A stretch of DNA of 64,000 nt from Eumeta japonica (lineage: Eukaryota; Arthropoda; Insecta; Lepidoptera; Psychidae). Below are positions 9,480-22,324 of the stretch, one piece after another. The stretch spans positions 62,001 to 126,000 of the forward strand of contig BGZK01001376.1 in NCBI GenBank assembly GCA_005406025.1, written 5' to 3'. How positions within the stretch are numbered: the first letter of the stretch is position 1; every line of letters starts with the position of its first letter. The notes beneath the pieces were generated by a model that saw nothing but the letters and a program-made list of their open reading frames with translations, had not been told where the DNA came from and did not search any database. The position numbers were made by a program, and so were the translations under genes.

Positions 9480-10400
9480 AAATCAAATAGCTCAATACGT
9501 ATTATAGCTATATTTTTAAGCTTTGAGAACTTGAAATAGCATTAAAATCGATATTTTGGGCGTGCTGAGCACATTAAAATACTGTTGCTTTATTTTTGAA
9601 AGCTTTGAGCTTAAAAGTAGTAAGAAATTTCAGGAATGACCTGCAGAGTTCAAATTTTTAGGCTCGCAAACTCATAGACTATATTCATAACCCAAGACGC
9701 CAGGGATATATCGATAAATGTCGTAGCGGAAACTTTTAGGAGGACCTGTTTTACAGTTTATCGAAATTATAATCATAAAATTAGGCATGCTCAAGCAATC
9801 GGTTATTGTAGGAGATCCTCGGAGCGCGAATCGAGACCTCTTATTCGATGGAGGTTAAGGGTCCACATTTTAAGACGCTCTGTTGCGGTGCTAGTGCGGC
9901 GGTGTTTATCGACTGTCCGCTCTTTGTAGACGGCTAAGCGGCAACGCAGTGTAGGAAACATCGATAATCCGGAATATTTTAGTGATTTTGTGGAAGGAAT
10001 CAAGGAAAATGTTATTTATTAAACGAAACGTTATTCTCAAGTTGACCTCGTTCGTGGTTCAATACAAGCAATTCCCGTTTCGATAGCGGACGATTATTTT
10101 CTCTACTTTCTAAAGCGCTCGCGGGCGGCTGTGAGGGTGCTCAGGCTGAATGCCTTACCTGTTACTAACGTTCAATCGTGCCCCATTTTCGCGGAGAAGC
10201 CAGTATCGTTACCCTCTTTAACCGGGTTCCGAAATCGAGGGTAAAAAATTATGAGATTGAAAGGTTCTTTTCGTATTGTTGACGCTTATAGTTACATTAT
10301 TCAGCTTTTTGTGAAATAAGAGTGACTCACTGGATTACGTTTAATATTAAATGGCGAGAAATCTATCATGACGAGCAATAACAAGCAATTTTCTCGCCTG
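9480..10400. other. Interval without recognisable features
   Basis: Two slightly GC-richer patches (9810-9970 and 10090-10230) contain no convincing exon: no acceptor/donor pair frames a conserved-looking peptide. The 66-residue minus frame at 9803-10003 resembles nothing I know. Confidence 0.45.
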
Positions 10401-10404
10401 AGAT

Positions 10405-10570
10405 TAGGTATTTAGTTTTTTATTTATTTATATTTATGTTTGTGTTTCTTTATGAGCTTACGTCTATTTCCTAGAGGAGTAGGCGAGCACTACAAGCCTT
10501 CATATTGTACAATTTTTAAATACCTATCTTATTTTACTGATCCATTACACTTCACTGATATTATAAGGAT
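10405..10570 (+). repeat. Dispersed repeat with CCTAGAGGAGTAGGCGAG core
   Basis: It reads TTATTTATATTTATG, then GAGCTTACGTCTATTTCCTA, then GAGGAGTAGGCGAGCACTAC. A diverged relative at 51598-51740 reads TTCTTAGAAGAGTAGGCAGA in the same orientation with similar flanks (TTTTTATGTATTTG before, ATTACAC/ATTTC and CACTGACAT after). This core is common in lepidopteran loci I remember. Class unknown. Confidence 0.5.
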
Positions 10571-11490
10571 CAAGTTAGTTGAATAAACAAAAGGTCTAAT
10601 TTTAGTTACTCGAAACCAACGAACTGAAGTTATATTTTCATATATTTAATTAAATATGCTTAACAACCTTTAAGCAACTAAGATGTATTTAATTATCACT
10701 CACAGTTTTTGCATAAAATATCGGAACGAATAATTTAATATATTTGTTATTATATTTAATTTATATTAATAATATAATATTATTATGAAAATATTAAAAG
10801 ATTTTATCAAAATATATTAAATCAAAATCAATCATGTTCTTAGCAAAAAAAATATTTTTCGTTAATCGCTTAATTCTTATTGCACGCTATTTAGATGAAA
10901 CTGCAGAAAGCTATTGCATTATTAAACGACACGTGGTATAACCACAAAATTTATTAAAATGTGTCTTTAGCATTTTTAATAAAATATTTTATAGGCAAAC
11001 ATTCATATAAAATTACACAAAGCATCGATTGGCAATGGTTGTATGAGCGTCGGCCGAATTCCGACCATGGGGTGAATTCATCAATGTTATGTACAGAGTA
11101 AAGTATCTCTGATGTAAAGTACCTCTTTAATAGATACATATGTATGTCTAGACGTGGTAGGGCCATGTTGTGGTCAATCCGGCTACAGTACACATATGTT
11201 GCGACGGGTGTGATACCACACTGAAGTGAAGTAACAGTTTCCGCTGTGACATTTCGTTCAGAGAATGAGAGTTCCAATGGCCTACTTCCCAGATATCTTA
11301 TTATTTTCTATAAGGATTCCCGATATCCTACTTCTTCCTTAAAGACCGGCAAAACAGAGTTAGGAATGTCCATGGGCAACAGTAATCACTTATTCTCTGG
11401 TAGCTCGAATGCTCGTTTCTTACTTAAAAATGTCCTTAAAATATGCTTACTAAAGAAGACGTGGATACATCCTATAGACCATATGTGGAC
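10571..11490. other. Very AT-rich interval, then unremarkable sequence
   Basis: 10720-10860 is nearly pure A/T. 11030-11480 is more balanced, but its open frames (10954-11277 minus, 11246-11563 plus) overlap on opposite strands and show no known motif. Confidence 0.4.
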
Positions 11491-11494
11491 ACTG

Positions 11495-11715
11495 GACAAC
11501 CGTCAGCCCGCGGACCGCATCCGGCCCGCTGTAAGATTCGATCCGGCCCGCGAGACATTTTGAAAAATTTTATGTCTGATGTCTATCGCTAAAAATTATA
11601 AATACTAGTTTAAAACACTACCATAAAATGCTCTGCTTTTTGAACGCGACCCGCGAGTGTATTTGCACACTAAATTTGGCCCACAACATGTCAAAATTTG
11701 CCATACCTGCTATAG
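11495..11715 (+). repeat. CGGCCCGC-containing degenerate repeat
   Basis: Within AT-rich surroundings there are three close copies of a CCGGCCCGC-like word (11503-11560), then CGACCCGCGAG (11648) and TTTGGCCCACAACATGTC. The layout suggests an old transposon end, possibly hAT-like, but I see no clear inverted partner or target duplication. Confidence 0.3.
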
Positions 11716-11732
11716 ACGGACACACATAAGAA

Positions 11733-11795
11733 CTTCTCTCTCTCTCTCTCTGTCTCTGTGGTGTGCATGTGTGTGTGTGCATCCATACGTGCACG
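11733..11795. repeat. (TC)n then (TG)n compound microsatellite
   Basis: CT dinucleotides to 11757, then GTGTGCATGTGTGTGTGTGC. Confidence 0.9.
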
Positions 11796-12216
11796 CGAAC
11801 GTTTGAGCGTGTCTGTGTTTGGTTGTGTCGGTATTTATCGACTAAGTTAACTTATTATTATTTTCGGGTCGCATCCTTAATTTGAAACTTACTCATTACA
11901 CAGGTGCCAACCACGCTTCAGAGACCGTGCAATAAACACACCGACAACCTTACAAGCGTTACTTCAAAGTAAATTCATCTGAGCCAGCAAACGAGGGCGT
12001 AATTTAAAGTCTTTGACTTAGCGGTGCGTACGTACGCGTAACAGACTTAAATGTACAACGTACCGAAATTTTGTAAAGGATAAACACTAAGAAACGAACG
12101 TTTAGCGAGCGATGTAAGATCGTATGGCAATGCCATTATTTTAGTCAAGAGAAAAATAAAATAATTTAAATAAATCTTTTCATCACAGCTTAAGACTTAC
12201 TATTTTGATCTTTTTT

Positions 12217-12944
12217 GGAGTTTACTCCTCAAGAATCGATTTTCATATAAGGCGCCCGGTATGAGAAAAATTTGAGCAGTAAAATCTACTGATGAATCCG
12301 CGTTACGTTTTTGGTGCGCAACTTATTGCACGCACCTTTCACTTTTCAATCGCGTGTATGTGTATACTTGTATACTTGTCTGTATGCTTGTGTGTAGCCA
12401 ACGCAGCGAGGCGGCTGACGCATATATTGTGTGTATACCTATATATATTATAAAAGTATACTGTTCAACGTTTACAAACGATGTATATATATATATATAT
12501 AGTGTATCAGTTATACAATTCTAATACGGATCGTCACCACTGTTTTGTTTGTGTTTTAAAGTGTTCTTTTACAACGTAAATATTTATTTTAAATACTTCT
12601 TGATAATATTTTTATAATTTTAATTACAATAAATCTTCATCTTTTTACTTAAAATTAAAAATACAAAATAATTGTAGATAGGTTAAAAAATTCTTCTCTA
12701 ATGCTTTTTCTTCAATTCTTGGTAAAAACAAAAATTTATTCAAAATACTTTTTATAATATTTTAATAATTGTAGTTATAATAAATCTTCATTTTTTACTA
12801 AAATGAAAAATGAAATAATTGTAGATAGGCTAAAAAAATTTTATCTTTAATCATTTTCTTAAATTTTTAGTCAAAACGAAATTTTTCAGTTAAATAAACT
12901 CTTTTTGCGTATGTTTAGACAATCGTACTTAAGGAGTAAACTCC
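12217..12944 (+). mobile_element. MITE with GGAGTTTACTCC termini, copy 1
   Basis: The left end reads GGAGTTTACTCCTCAAGAAT and the right end, reverse complemented, GGAGTTTACTCCTTAAGTAC, giving TIRs of about 25 bp with few mismatches. The interior is non-coding. A second copy with the same ends and the same next bases (GATTTTCATATAAGGC against GATTTTCATGTAAGGC) is at 47558-48209. Each TIR itself begins with a near palindrome, GGAGTTTACTCC. GTGCGTCGGA follows the right end in both copies, so the true element may extend about 20 bp further. Confidence 0.75.
12482..12503. repeat. (AT)n microsatellite
   Basis: About nine TA units inside the MITE. Confidence 0.85.
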
Positions 12945-13762
12945 AGTCGTGCGTCGGAGCTGACACACATTTTTTTTTCAAATTAATAAATTCAAATTAT
13001 AACATGTATTTGCCACTCGTTCGGAATGCAGTTCTCCCTCAAAAAGTATGAGAAAGAAAATTAAATGTAACTTTTTTTCAAAGTGAATTCTATACAATCA
13101 CAATCAAGAACAAAATTATTGCAGAAAAAGTAAAGTCGACAAAAACTTGAGCTAGTTATATCCATGTCCATTAGTCCTCAAAATTATTGGGAATTTTACA
13201 AAACCCTTTTTTACCATGTAACTGTATAATAATGATTTTAATCGTATTTAAAGGTAAGGTTTGAATATCGACGAGAATCTTAAGAACATGCGGAAATAGA
13301 TCCCTAAAAATGAGCTTTTAATTTTGATCAAGTGACATATAAACACAGTTTATTATAATTTCTAGTATCAAGTCAATGTCGTTCACTATTTTTCTTGAAT
13401 ATCTCTAAAGTTTCTATGTATATTAAATTTTCCTACATAAAATGAGATGCCAAAGTGAAGATCCCTTTTCCTTGAGCTTAGTTCTTAGGCCGTTTGTCCA
13501 CGACGACCGATAACGATAACCGACATGTCGTTCCGATATACTCGTCTGTCCATTAGCATGGTCGTCTGTCCACGTACTCGTAACGTCCGACATCCGACAT
13601 TCGACATGTCGGACTCCGATTTTTCGCGTATATAGAATGTGCCGCTGTATCGGTGTATTATCGGGCCATTTTATTCGCTATTGAAAAGCCCGTCGAGACT
13701 TGTTCACTTTAAATGCTCGTATTTTCTTAAAATGGTTTTAACGTTGTTTATGTAAGAAAAGG

Positions 13763-15370
13763 ATGGATAATAAATTTAATTGCTATAACTACAAACTTAT
13801 TGTAGTTCTAGAAAGAAGACAATGTTTATGGAATGAAACTTCAGGGGCGTACTAAGACAGGGTGTTGAGGAAGAATGCGTGGCGTAAAATATGCAATTTC
13901 TTACAACCAGACTTCGAAGAATTGGACAAAAATACACAATATCAAATAAGTTAGTAATAACAAATGATTTATTTTGCAATTTCAAACTTACATAAGATCG
14001 AATTTTATTCATTTGCCATAGTAAAGAACCTACTGGACCTATAAAGTACTCCGGAAAATGATTTCTTACGTGGACATTGCGGCCACCGTACGTTCCTTGC
14101 AGTAGATACAATTTGCAAACCTCCAACGTCATTAGGAATGAATATGTCTTCGTATCGCGGACGATTTTCTGCAATATTATACACGCTTCTATTATTTCTT
14201 TGTTTATATGTTTGGACATGTTAAGAGGATTATAAAATATACACTATTTATTTACTAAAATTCAAAAGCACATTCTACATACCTTGGTGCTCGGCAATGT
14301 CAATAGTTATGTATTCGTTTTTTCAAGTCTAGGTTGTTGCCGCCAAATGGACGTAACAAATTTCTAAAGAGTCCAAAAGCTTCATCGCCCGATGAAACAC
14401 GTGGCAATCTATTATTTAAAGATGGATGCAGTTATACAGGTGTACGTATTCATATGCTCCATATGGATGCGTACATCCAATTTATGCTCCATAAGTGATT
14501 TGTAGTAAGTTGTACGCTGAAAAATTGTAGTATCGGAGACTTTACCATATAAACCAATATCATCGTAAACGAATTTGTAATTCGAATCAACTATTGCTAT
14601 TAGCATAATAGATAAGTGTTCTTTGTAATCAAAATTCATTGAACCGGAGTTGAAAAATTTCTGAATTGTAATGTGTTTGCCGTCTACCGCGCCATTGCAG
14701 TAAGGGAAATGAGCTTTTTTCATAAATTTGTCCACTATCGATTTCCATTTCTCAGCAGTGGGTGGAACCAAATATTTTCCAATAAAAATATTCTATATGT
14801 TGCGACATACAAAACTATTATGCCTGTTGTTTCGATGCCCAATCTGTAGTTGTAATGCAAGTCAGTGAATGTATTCCCATTGGCCAGGTATCTAAAACAA
14901 AATAAATCAACGCATGTATTTTGATTTCAGCTACGACTGTTATGAACAAGTGGAACAATATACGTGACGCTGTTTTGAAGTCCTTAGAAACTAAGTGGGG
15001 GCAAGTTGCTAAAAAGAAATATGTATACAGCAACTGCATGTGTTTTTAAAGTTAGCAGTTTGCAACGTTAGAAGCTAACGATACCGATTCCAGTATATCT
15101 TCGACAAGAGACGCTTCTGATCAGAGCAAACAAGTCCTTCAACTTCCACGCAATCACACAATCCTTGCCGGAAAAAACAGTCCCGGCCCGTTTCTTCCGG
15201 TTTCAGTTTTTTATCCAGTTGATAAAAAAATATTAAATGCCATCAAATCTATATCGACGACATCATCGACTAACCTTTAAATGATTATCCTGATGAACGC
15301 TTTTGTTTTGTCAGTATTGCCACGAATGAGAAAAATACGAGAAGACGAAAAGTTTTAATTTAGCATTAAG
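13763..15370 (+). pseudogene. Harbinger 2 MADF/Myb-like partner protein, degenerate
   Basis: Exon 1 (13763-13882) reads MDNKFNCYNYKLIVVLERRQ, then LWNETSGAY, one stop codon, and DRVLRKNAWR: the first helix of a MADF domain with its invariant Trp. A donor GTAAAA follows. Exon 2 begins at 14931 after TTTGATTTCAG and continues the domain (TTVMNKWNNIRDAFLKS after a small frame change). Later come KKYVYSNCM, a Ser/Thr-rich linker and, after more frame breaks, a region reading LPRMRKIRED near 15320, typical of the BESS-like C-terminal part. Intron 13883-14930 encloses most of the C-terminal part of the transposase on the minus strand. Expected role: DNA-binding helper of the transposase. It is not functional as written. 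Confidence 0.72.
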
Positions 15371-15971
15371 ATAATGCAACTGCTGAGTGAACTTACCAAG
15401 CCCAACGCAACAACGTGGAAAGTTCGAACACTTCAACCATACCAAGTGATAACCATCAAGTCAATTATAATTTCACACGCTGTCCAACTCAACATAAACC
15501 CATCACACACCCCAACTCTCAAAAGATTATGTGTGTCAATATGTTATTACTATATCCTCCTAGAATAAACACAAACAAACAATATATGCTGTGAATTCCT
15601 TGACTACTTTGTTAGATTAAGACTTTTCAGAATAAAAAAGCATTTAATTACAATGTTCGTATTTATTTACTTACCTTGATGTAACTGCAAACATTTTGGT
15701 GGGCGGTATACGCATTTCCTCATGCCTGTGTCTAGACGTTTGATTGCATCACTTGAGTGATGTAAAATATAATCGAAAGTGCTTATAGACATACGAAGAT
15801 AATAAAAAAAAATATCTTTGTGCTGCCGTAATTCATCGTAAAGGATATAAAACCTCCTGCAAGGTATGTTTCTCTTAATAGAGGATGAATTCAGAATTGC
15901 TTATATGTTCTTCTACACCTCGGTAGGTAGAATAACAGTAAAAGAAATTGTCGACGGTTTAAAAGACTCAT
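13797..15971 (-). pseudogene. Harbinger 2 DDE transposase, two or more exons, frameshifted
   Basis: Exon 1 (15971-15675) reads MSLLNRRQFLLLLFYLPRCR, has a stop where a Trp is usual (about 15893), then DELRQHKDIFFYYLRMSIST and, after a shift, IPPTKMFAVTS. It ends at GTAAGT and joins in phase to 14891 (RYLANGNTFTDLHYNYRLGI), giving the conserved A-V-T-x-R-Y-L-A-N-G helix. The catalytic core is in the frame at 14771-14412: Asp in GAVDGKHIT, followed by IAIVDSNYKFVYDDIGLYGK. The second Asp is in SSGDEAFGLF near 14375 and the Glu in YVECAFEF near 14265. The C-terminal part (14219-13990) ends RNHFPEYFIGPVGSLLWQ, the usual family ending; the rest of the open frame to 13797 is probably read-through. 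Intron 14892-15674 contains exon 2 of the partner gene on the opposite strand. Confidence 0.87.
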
Positions 15972-16118
15972 TGTGTGTGCAAGCCTGGCTCTAGCTTTGG
16001 ATAAATTAGTTTTCCGATATCGGGCGTAGTGGACAAATGTATTCCGATATGCACTTCCGTTATCGTAGAAAATTGACCGAGGTCGGATGTCGGATCGGCG
16101 CGTGGACAAACAGCCTTA

Positions 16119-17330
16119 GAGTTGCTTTAGCTTCTAATAGTGTAAGATCCGACTGCGCGATTTATACCTCCATCTGCTTTTTAATCAAAATTTAATTTAT
16201 ATACATAACAATTAACGTAACAATACGTTTCTGTCCTGTTGCCGATCATAATATGGCCGCAAACAGTTTTAATAAAATATTATTTATTATTTTTTTCTAA
16301 AAAAATTCGTTCACTTGTGTTCAAGATAAATTTTAATTATTTTACAGGGAAAAATGTAAAGAACTTAAAAAGTTTGGTTTGCCATTTCTCATTTGACAGT
16401 AATTTCTCGGCAACCAAGGGATAACTGCTACCTAATACTTCGTTTAATTTCTACATTCATAACTATCTCAAATTATGTATCTTAAATTATGTACCAAATT
16501 GAAACGAATATTTTTCTGTACACGATGACACAAAATTATCTAAATAAATGTGACCATAAATAGGGATTTGTTACTGTTGAAAATATATAAAAGCGAGACA
16601 AAGTCAGTCCACCACACCATCCATCAGAAAAAGAACACGGTCTATAAACTATTGCATATGTTTAAAAGTATATAAACAAAGATGTCAATACCTAAAATAC
16701 TCACCTGGCTAGCATCACTTTTATGTTAAGCACATCGCTTGAGTGACCTTTATCAATACAACTCTATAACATCAAGATCTAATGAAGACTCGATTTTCGG
16801 AAAAAAATGTCAAAATACTAACATCCCAATTATTAGAATTGTTTTATTTTCATAACAGGAAATTAAAAAAGAAATAGGTTCATGACTCGGCCGTGCATTG
16901 TGTGCGCTCTATAAGACAGTGTGTAACATTTATTAGGTACAATAAATAACGAATGATGAGATATTTATAGACGTTAAACTGAAATTTGTCGTAAGACTTT
17001 TATTTTTTCGACAAATCGATATATAAAATTAACGAGTTTTGCACACCACTACGTACGGTAATCAATAGAACCGACGGATATAAGAAGTTTTTTTGAAACA
17101 GTTTTTCTGAAATAATTAAAAAACATGTAACATTTTAAGCAGCTCTAATACCTAAATTTGTGAAATACTAAGACTTAAGCTTATTTGTCATTTAGTAGGT
17201 AAATTTGTTACTTACCTTTAATATTTTTCATGAAATGTTAGACGTATTTTTTCCTGAAGGCACGATCCATCACGCCGGAAAAAAAATAACTCATCGTTTG
17301 TATAATTTCTTCCACGGGATGTAAATTGTA
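16119..17330. other. AT-rich interval without recognisable features
   Basis: Nothing beyond chance open frames. I see no repeat ends or exon-like blocks. Confidence 0.5.
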
Positions 17331-17339
17331 GGCTATCAT

Positions 17340-17690
17340 AATATCTTTATTTACCACACTTTACCTCGTAACCCGTAGCCAGGTGATTCTAAAGCAGATA
17401 GGTTTCCGGATTCCAAATCGATTACGAGAAAGGGATCTCAATAAAGTACTTATACCTTATTAAAAAGCCGGTAAAGCACTAGTGACTCCCCTTGTGTTGC
17501 GGCGTTCATGGGCGGCGGTGATCACTTTCTTTGTGGAAGCTCACACCCCTTTAAAATAATAGAAAGGGGGACTGGCATGTGGATTATCTTTCACATTGAT
17601 CCGTTCGCAAGGTTCGATTCCATGCTTTCTGTGTTTCTTTGTCTAAAGAAAATGCCTGTCTAGGCGCTAGTCATCTTTTAGTGCTTCCGG
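17340..17690 (+). repeat. Lepidopteran CATGGGCGGCGGTGATC repeat, copy 1
   Basis: The core reads AAAGCCGGTAAAGCACTAGT, then TGTTGCGGCGTTCATGGGCG and GCGGTGATCACTTTC. I recognise this arrangement from many lepidopteran loci. A second, more diverged copy is at 37105-37195 in the same orientation. About 70 bp after the core, GGTTCGATTCC at 17614 matches a pol III B-box, but I do not see a convincing A-box at the right distance. Confidence 0.6.
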
Positions 17691-17699
17691 TGTAAATAA

Positions 17700-20600
17700 A
17701 AAACCTTGTTTCGGTACAAACAGTATTAAAAGAGTAATGCAATATCCACCGAAATTATTATTATATGTAATCGTAATTTCACATATTTTAAATATATCTG
17801 CGAATGTTAAAATTACCGCTGAGCAGTCCTAGACAGGAGTACGATCGCTTGAAATCTATTCAACGTGGTGATTAGGTCCGAGCCTTTAAGACAAGACTTC
17901 GTTCAAAAGTTACTGATAGTCAACAAACTGATAGTCAACGAATTGTTATTTTCAAATGATTAATAAATAAAGAAGAATAACTAACTATTAAAAAAGGCCA
18001 CATGCCTGGTGAAGTTATATACTCATTGCCATTAGCACATTTCCTCTATATATATTATGTCATATTTTATCAATATAGTATAACGCCTATTTAATTTTCT
18101 CACGTATTTTCCTTAATTAATAATGATGTAAATTTTGTTCATTCGCGTTCAGATAAATGTAGTAATGGATTAGGTTAGTTTGCAGCCACTTGGATTTTTT
18201 TTAGTCAATAAATAAACAAGCCATTATTGATTTTCGGCTTTTCCTCTCTAATTTATTAGAGATCATAATTTGTATATACATAATAAATAAAGTATTATAA
18301 TGATTTGTAACGTATTAATATTATTTCAAATGAAATAAAATTATTTTAACATACATATATGGAATTCGTTTTTAATTAGGCTACGCAGGAGGCCCTTATA
18401 TAGGGTAATTAATGGAAATCCGAACTACAGTTTCACGACTGCGTCGGAACAAGTAAAACCTAAAGACCATCAATTTGTCTAACCAATCTCCGCAAAATTC
18501 AAAGGTATAAACGCCAGGACGAACAGATGGATATCAGATTGACAAGCTGATACCGATCTCGATGCAAGCACACTGAAAAATATTTCAAATGAAGTTCAAA
18601 TTTAACGTGCTTAAATATATTTCGGTGCTATAGGTGATTGATTTTTCCTATTAACAAATAATTCACATCATGTAAACAATTGGTTTAATCGAACAAATAT
18701 TTATAGTCTAAGATCCGGCATTAAAAAATGTGCCCTCATGTGTTAATTGAATCAAATAATGCTTTACAGGCAGACAAAAATATTATAAATTTATGAGCAC
18801 GATGTTTTTGGCTTTTAATATTAATTAATTAATTAATAATTTTTTTTTTTTTTTGCTTCTTATGTTAGTTGCACATGGTCAGTACAAAATTTTCAAATAT
18901 GATATTTTACACCTTGTTATTTTAGGCAGCGACCTTTATGACTACTACAGTAACCTTCAGCTTGGTTTAAACAAGTAGATAAATTAAACTTATTTCCCTC
19001 ATCTGTTAATAAAAAAATATTAACACTTATGTAAAGTTTACCAAAATCTAAATATAACTGGCAGTTATCGTGAAATTATTTGCAGCCTACATGGAAAAAA
19101 ATAAATAATTAATGTTAATAACAGCAGGACTACTGTGGCAGGAAATTGATCACATAAATTTGTAATACTCGTTTTATTATCTGCCTTTCAAATATTATTT
19201 GATTCTATCAACAGATGAGGATACATTTTCCTAATGCCGGATATTAGACTATTAAGTTGGTTAAGACAACCAAATTATTGGTTCGCTTAATATTAACGAT
19301 GAAAATCAGTTACAATTACATTGCAACTTTTGGTTGGAATGACCAATTTTGTTTTCAGTTTCAGCAAATTGACCAAATAGTAGGATGCTAAAGAGTTTTA
19401 TGCTAATTAAACATACTAAAATTTCGAATGTTTCTATTTTTAATTTAGTTTACTTAAGTCACTGCTGTCAAATTTGAGTTATTCAACTGATCGGTCCACA
19501 GAAATCTGTTTTATAATAAACTCCGGATTTTTCCTTTTAAATTAAGCTTAAAATATCGGAAATAGCTATAATTCATGTGAATTGCTATACTAATTTTATA
19601 CCTTACTACGTTCTTTATTTCTATGGAGATTTTTGAATCTGAATTTTTCTCTAAGGGATGCTGCGGGTATAAATTGTAGAGCGACTCCTGTTTGTCATGC
19701 ATCTCTGCAAAGGGCCGTGCTTTTAAACGGGTACGACACTAAATTTTATTCAGAGAAATATTTCGAGAAACTTGTGATTTCTTTTACAAATTGAGGTGCA
19801 ATTGTGATTCTAGGATGTTGCTGCCCTACAATGATTGAATACAAGTGCTAGGATGCGCAGACGCCCGTAAAGTATACGCGATACAATTTACTGTATCTTT
19901 TGAAATCGCAATCCTTAACGTATCAAAGGATAGAGAAAATTGTGTTTATATAAAGGAAGAATTTACTTATGATTTTATTTTTATTTTATTTATTTTTTTA
20001 CAGAAACATGTTTCTGGTTTTTCAACTCTCCATGTAATGAAGTCATATCAAATAGATAATGCAACTATACATTTGATTGTGGACATTCACAAGTCCGCAT
20101 TGTTAAGTTTAATTTGACGTATTATTGTGAAGATTTGATATCTTCGTAATATTTCTTTTTCTGAATATTTTTACTGCAAATTGTTCATTTGAACAGGAAG
20201 ACATATCTCCACCATTACAGATAGCACGTAGGCATACACAATTATAATATGTCAGACGTCACAATAATGAAAAACTTATAATATTTCGTGTCTTTTGAAT
20301 GCAATTAGATATTGTGCATTACACTCGTTTGTTTAGCTTTTGCTCTCGGCTTAATTATATTATGGTGCACTTTGTCATTGTCCAAGACTCGTAATATCGT
20401 GTCGGACTACTATAAAGAAAATAGTCAGACTTTAATTACTTACTATTTCAGAAATACTAACTAACCTGAAATTCAAGTTAAACACAGGAGTAGCAAAATG
20501 AACAAAAAAACAGCACTTCTGCTATCACGCACCCGATATTTCAGGAAAGATAAGGAGTCACTACTTCAGATATTACATCCTCATAAATATGTGAAAGGGC
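17700..20600. other. AT-rich interval without recognisable features
   Basis: Long AT-rich stretch. The open frame at 19845-20117 and the minus frame at 19511-19702 have no recognisable motif and no coding-like base composition. Nothing else seen. Confidence 0.45.
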
Positions 20601-20619
20601 ATCCCTTGAATCTAGGAAC

Positions 20620-20910
20620 GTAAAGTTTTCGCCTGACTCCTTTGGCTAATCTCCATACACCGATCGGCCGGCCGCACGGCCCCGGGGACAGATAGGGCGG
20701 GCGCATCGCTTTCTACATCTGTTTTATAGGAGCGGCTGTAAAACCTTTTCCACTATAAAGTTTTGTGCCTGCGCGGGAGATACGTGTGACGTGTGCTAAG
20801 TGTATTGACGGTTTGCCTATGACGTGCACTGTCCGACCGATACGCGGTCGTCGCTTATGCGAAGCCATCGCGTTCATTAAAATTTTTACCATAATGGAAA
20901 AAAACATATC
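20620..20910. other. GC-rich island with CGGCCGGCC
   Basis: 20655-20705 (GATCGGCCGGCCGCACGGCC, then CCCGGGGACAGATAGGGCGG) is far more GC-rich than its surroundings, and short open frames overlap on both strands. It could be a promoter or a first exon, or just a GC-rich repeat. TATAAAG at 20754 faces the plus strand and TTTTATAGG lies at 20724. I cannot decide between these. Confidence 0.3.
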
Positions 20911-21099
20911 AGGCCAGCAATTCGCTTATGATTTTAGGTGGAAATAAATCAATTCTTATTTAAGTTGGTCAGTCTTTTGTGAGATAATGATAATCATTTG
21001 TTCGTATACATTTCGCATTTTCACTGTACTAAGTGCAGTATGTAGCTAAAAATTACTTGTAGGCGATCACAACTATGCACCAGCAGACCGACTTATAAA

Positions 21100-21300
21100 A
21101 TATAATAACAGATCCCTTGGGTATAATGATGTAACATCCGCGTCTTCAAGGGTGGATCCAACGTTCGAGTCACGGACGGTCACACGTACGAGGCCCAGTC
21201 AGGACTGGCTCTAATTCGATTATAACAGTAAGACGAAAACCCAGCCCAGGGAGTTCATGATACCGTGACCCTCCTACTCAAATCCGTTACCGCGTACATT
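21100..21300 (+). repeat. Possible tRNA-derived or other dispersed repeat fragment
   Basis: GTTCGAGTCACGG at 21163 resembles a pol III B-box, preceded by a balanced-GC 60-bp stretch. No A-box of good quality is visible, so this is tentative. Confidence 0.2.
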
Positions 21301-22324
21301 GTTGTCAATCTTCTTGCTGATAATTATTAAATCCTTATTAAAAAAATACTTTATAGCTTACATAAGGTCTAAAATATGTAGCAAGATACCATATAAGTAA
21401 ATATAGGCAAAAAAAAATTTTAATTTATATGTGTCTTTGAAAACTTCAGAAATTAACAGATATTAACAAATTTTCTGGCATCTACCGTTGCTTAAAATCT
21501 TTTCGAATGGAAACTTCTGGTATCTGGCAACTTATTACTCGAAACTTTCGCTCTCAAATCGTCTCGTCGGATTGCATTTTTCGCCAAACAGTTTTGCATT
21601 TACGAAATTTTATAGACAAATTATAGTTGACAATAAAGAAGTTCTGTATTAATACAGTCAAAATTCGACTGTATTGCATAATCACTATCTATTTGATACG
21701 AAATTGTATTTTCACAGCACTATATAAAAACCTTTTCGTACGATTGAAACTTCAAAACTTTTTCGATATTGTGTGTAGTAATTAATATCTTCTGTAGTTA
21801 TGACATAGGGTCGCTTTTCCTCATAATAGTAAATATTGCATGGGTATTTTCGTTTTACGGTACATTCCCATTCAAACTTTTAAATTTTAGTGGATCATAA
21901 AAATAAATTAAACTTTTATTTGTGTTATTAATTTGTTTTTCTTAATCTGTATAGTATTTTAATTTATTCTCAATTATGAAAGGTTAAGGTTTCGTGGAAA
22001 GTTTCAAGCTTATAATACTAGCTTTAAAGTTTTAAAATACCTAAAGGTAAATTCATTTAACTTCTGATAATGCTAATGTAATTAATATTTTTTCTAATAA
22101 AATGATTTTATAAGGTAAATAATCTTAAGTTAGACTAAAGGTTACGAAATGTTAGTATTCCAAGTTCCTTATTAACAAAACATGCAACATTAAGTAAATA
22201 ATATTTGAAAGCAATATTATGGAATTTGATAAAAATGCGTTACATATATTACTATACTAATTCATAATCTATTTTAATTATAACAACTTTACAATAATAA
22301 TCTGATAATTATAATGTGATTAAC

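Larger units (their letters stand above)
13488..16115 (+). mobile_element. PIF/Harbinger DNA transposon 2 (2.6 kb)
   Basis: Left end GGCCGTTTGTCCACG (13488) and right end, reverse complemented, GGCTGTTTGTCCACG (16115) differ at one base. TTA flanks both sides (13485-13487 and 16116-16118), the classic 3-bp target duplication. Subterminal repeats of the ATGTCGG/CCGACAT type occur at both ends (13520-13620 and 16060-16100). TATATAG at 13630 could serve a promoter for the plus-strand gene. It is clearly a different family from Harbinger 1, with no shared TIR, but the gene layout is the same. Confidence 0.93.
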
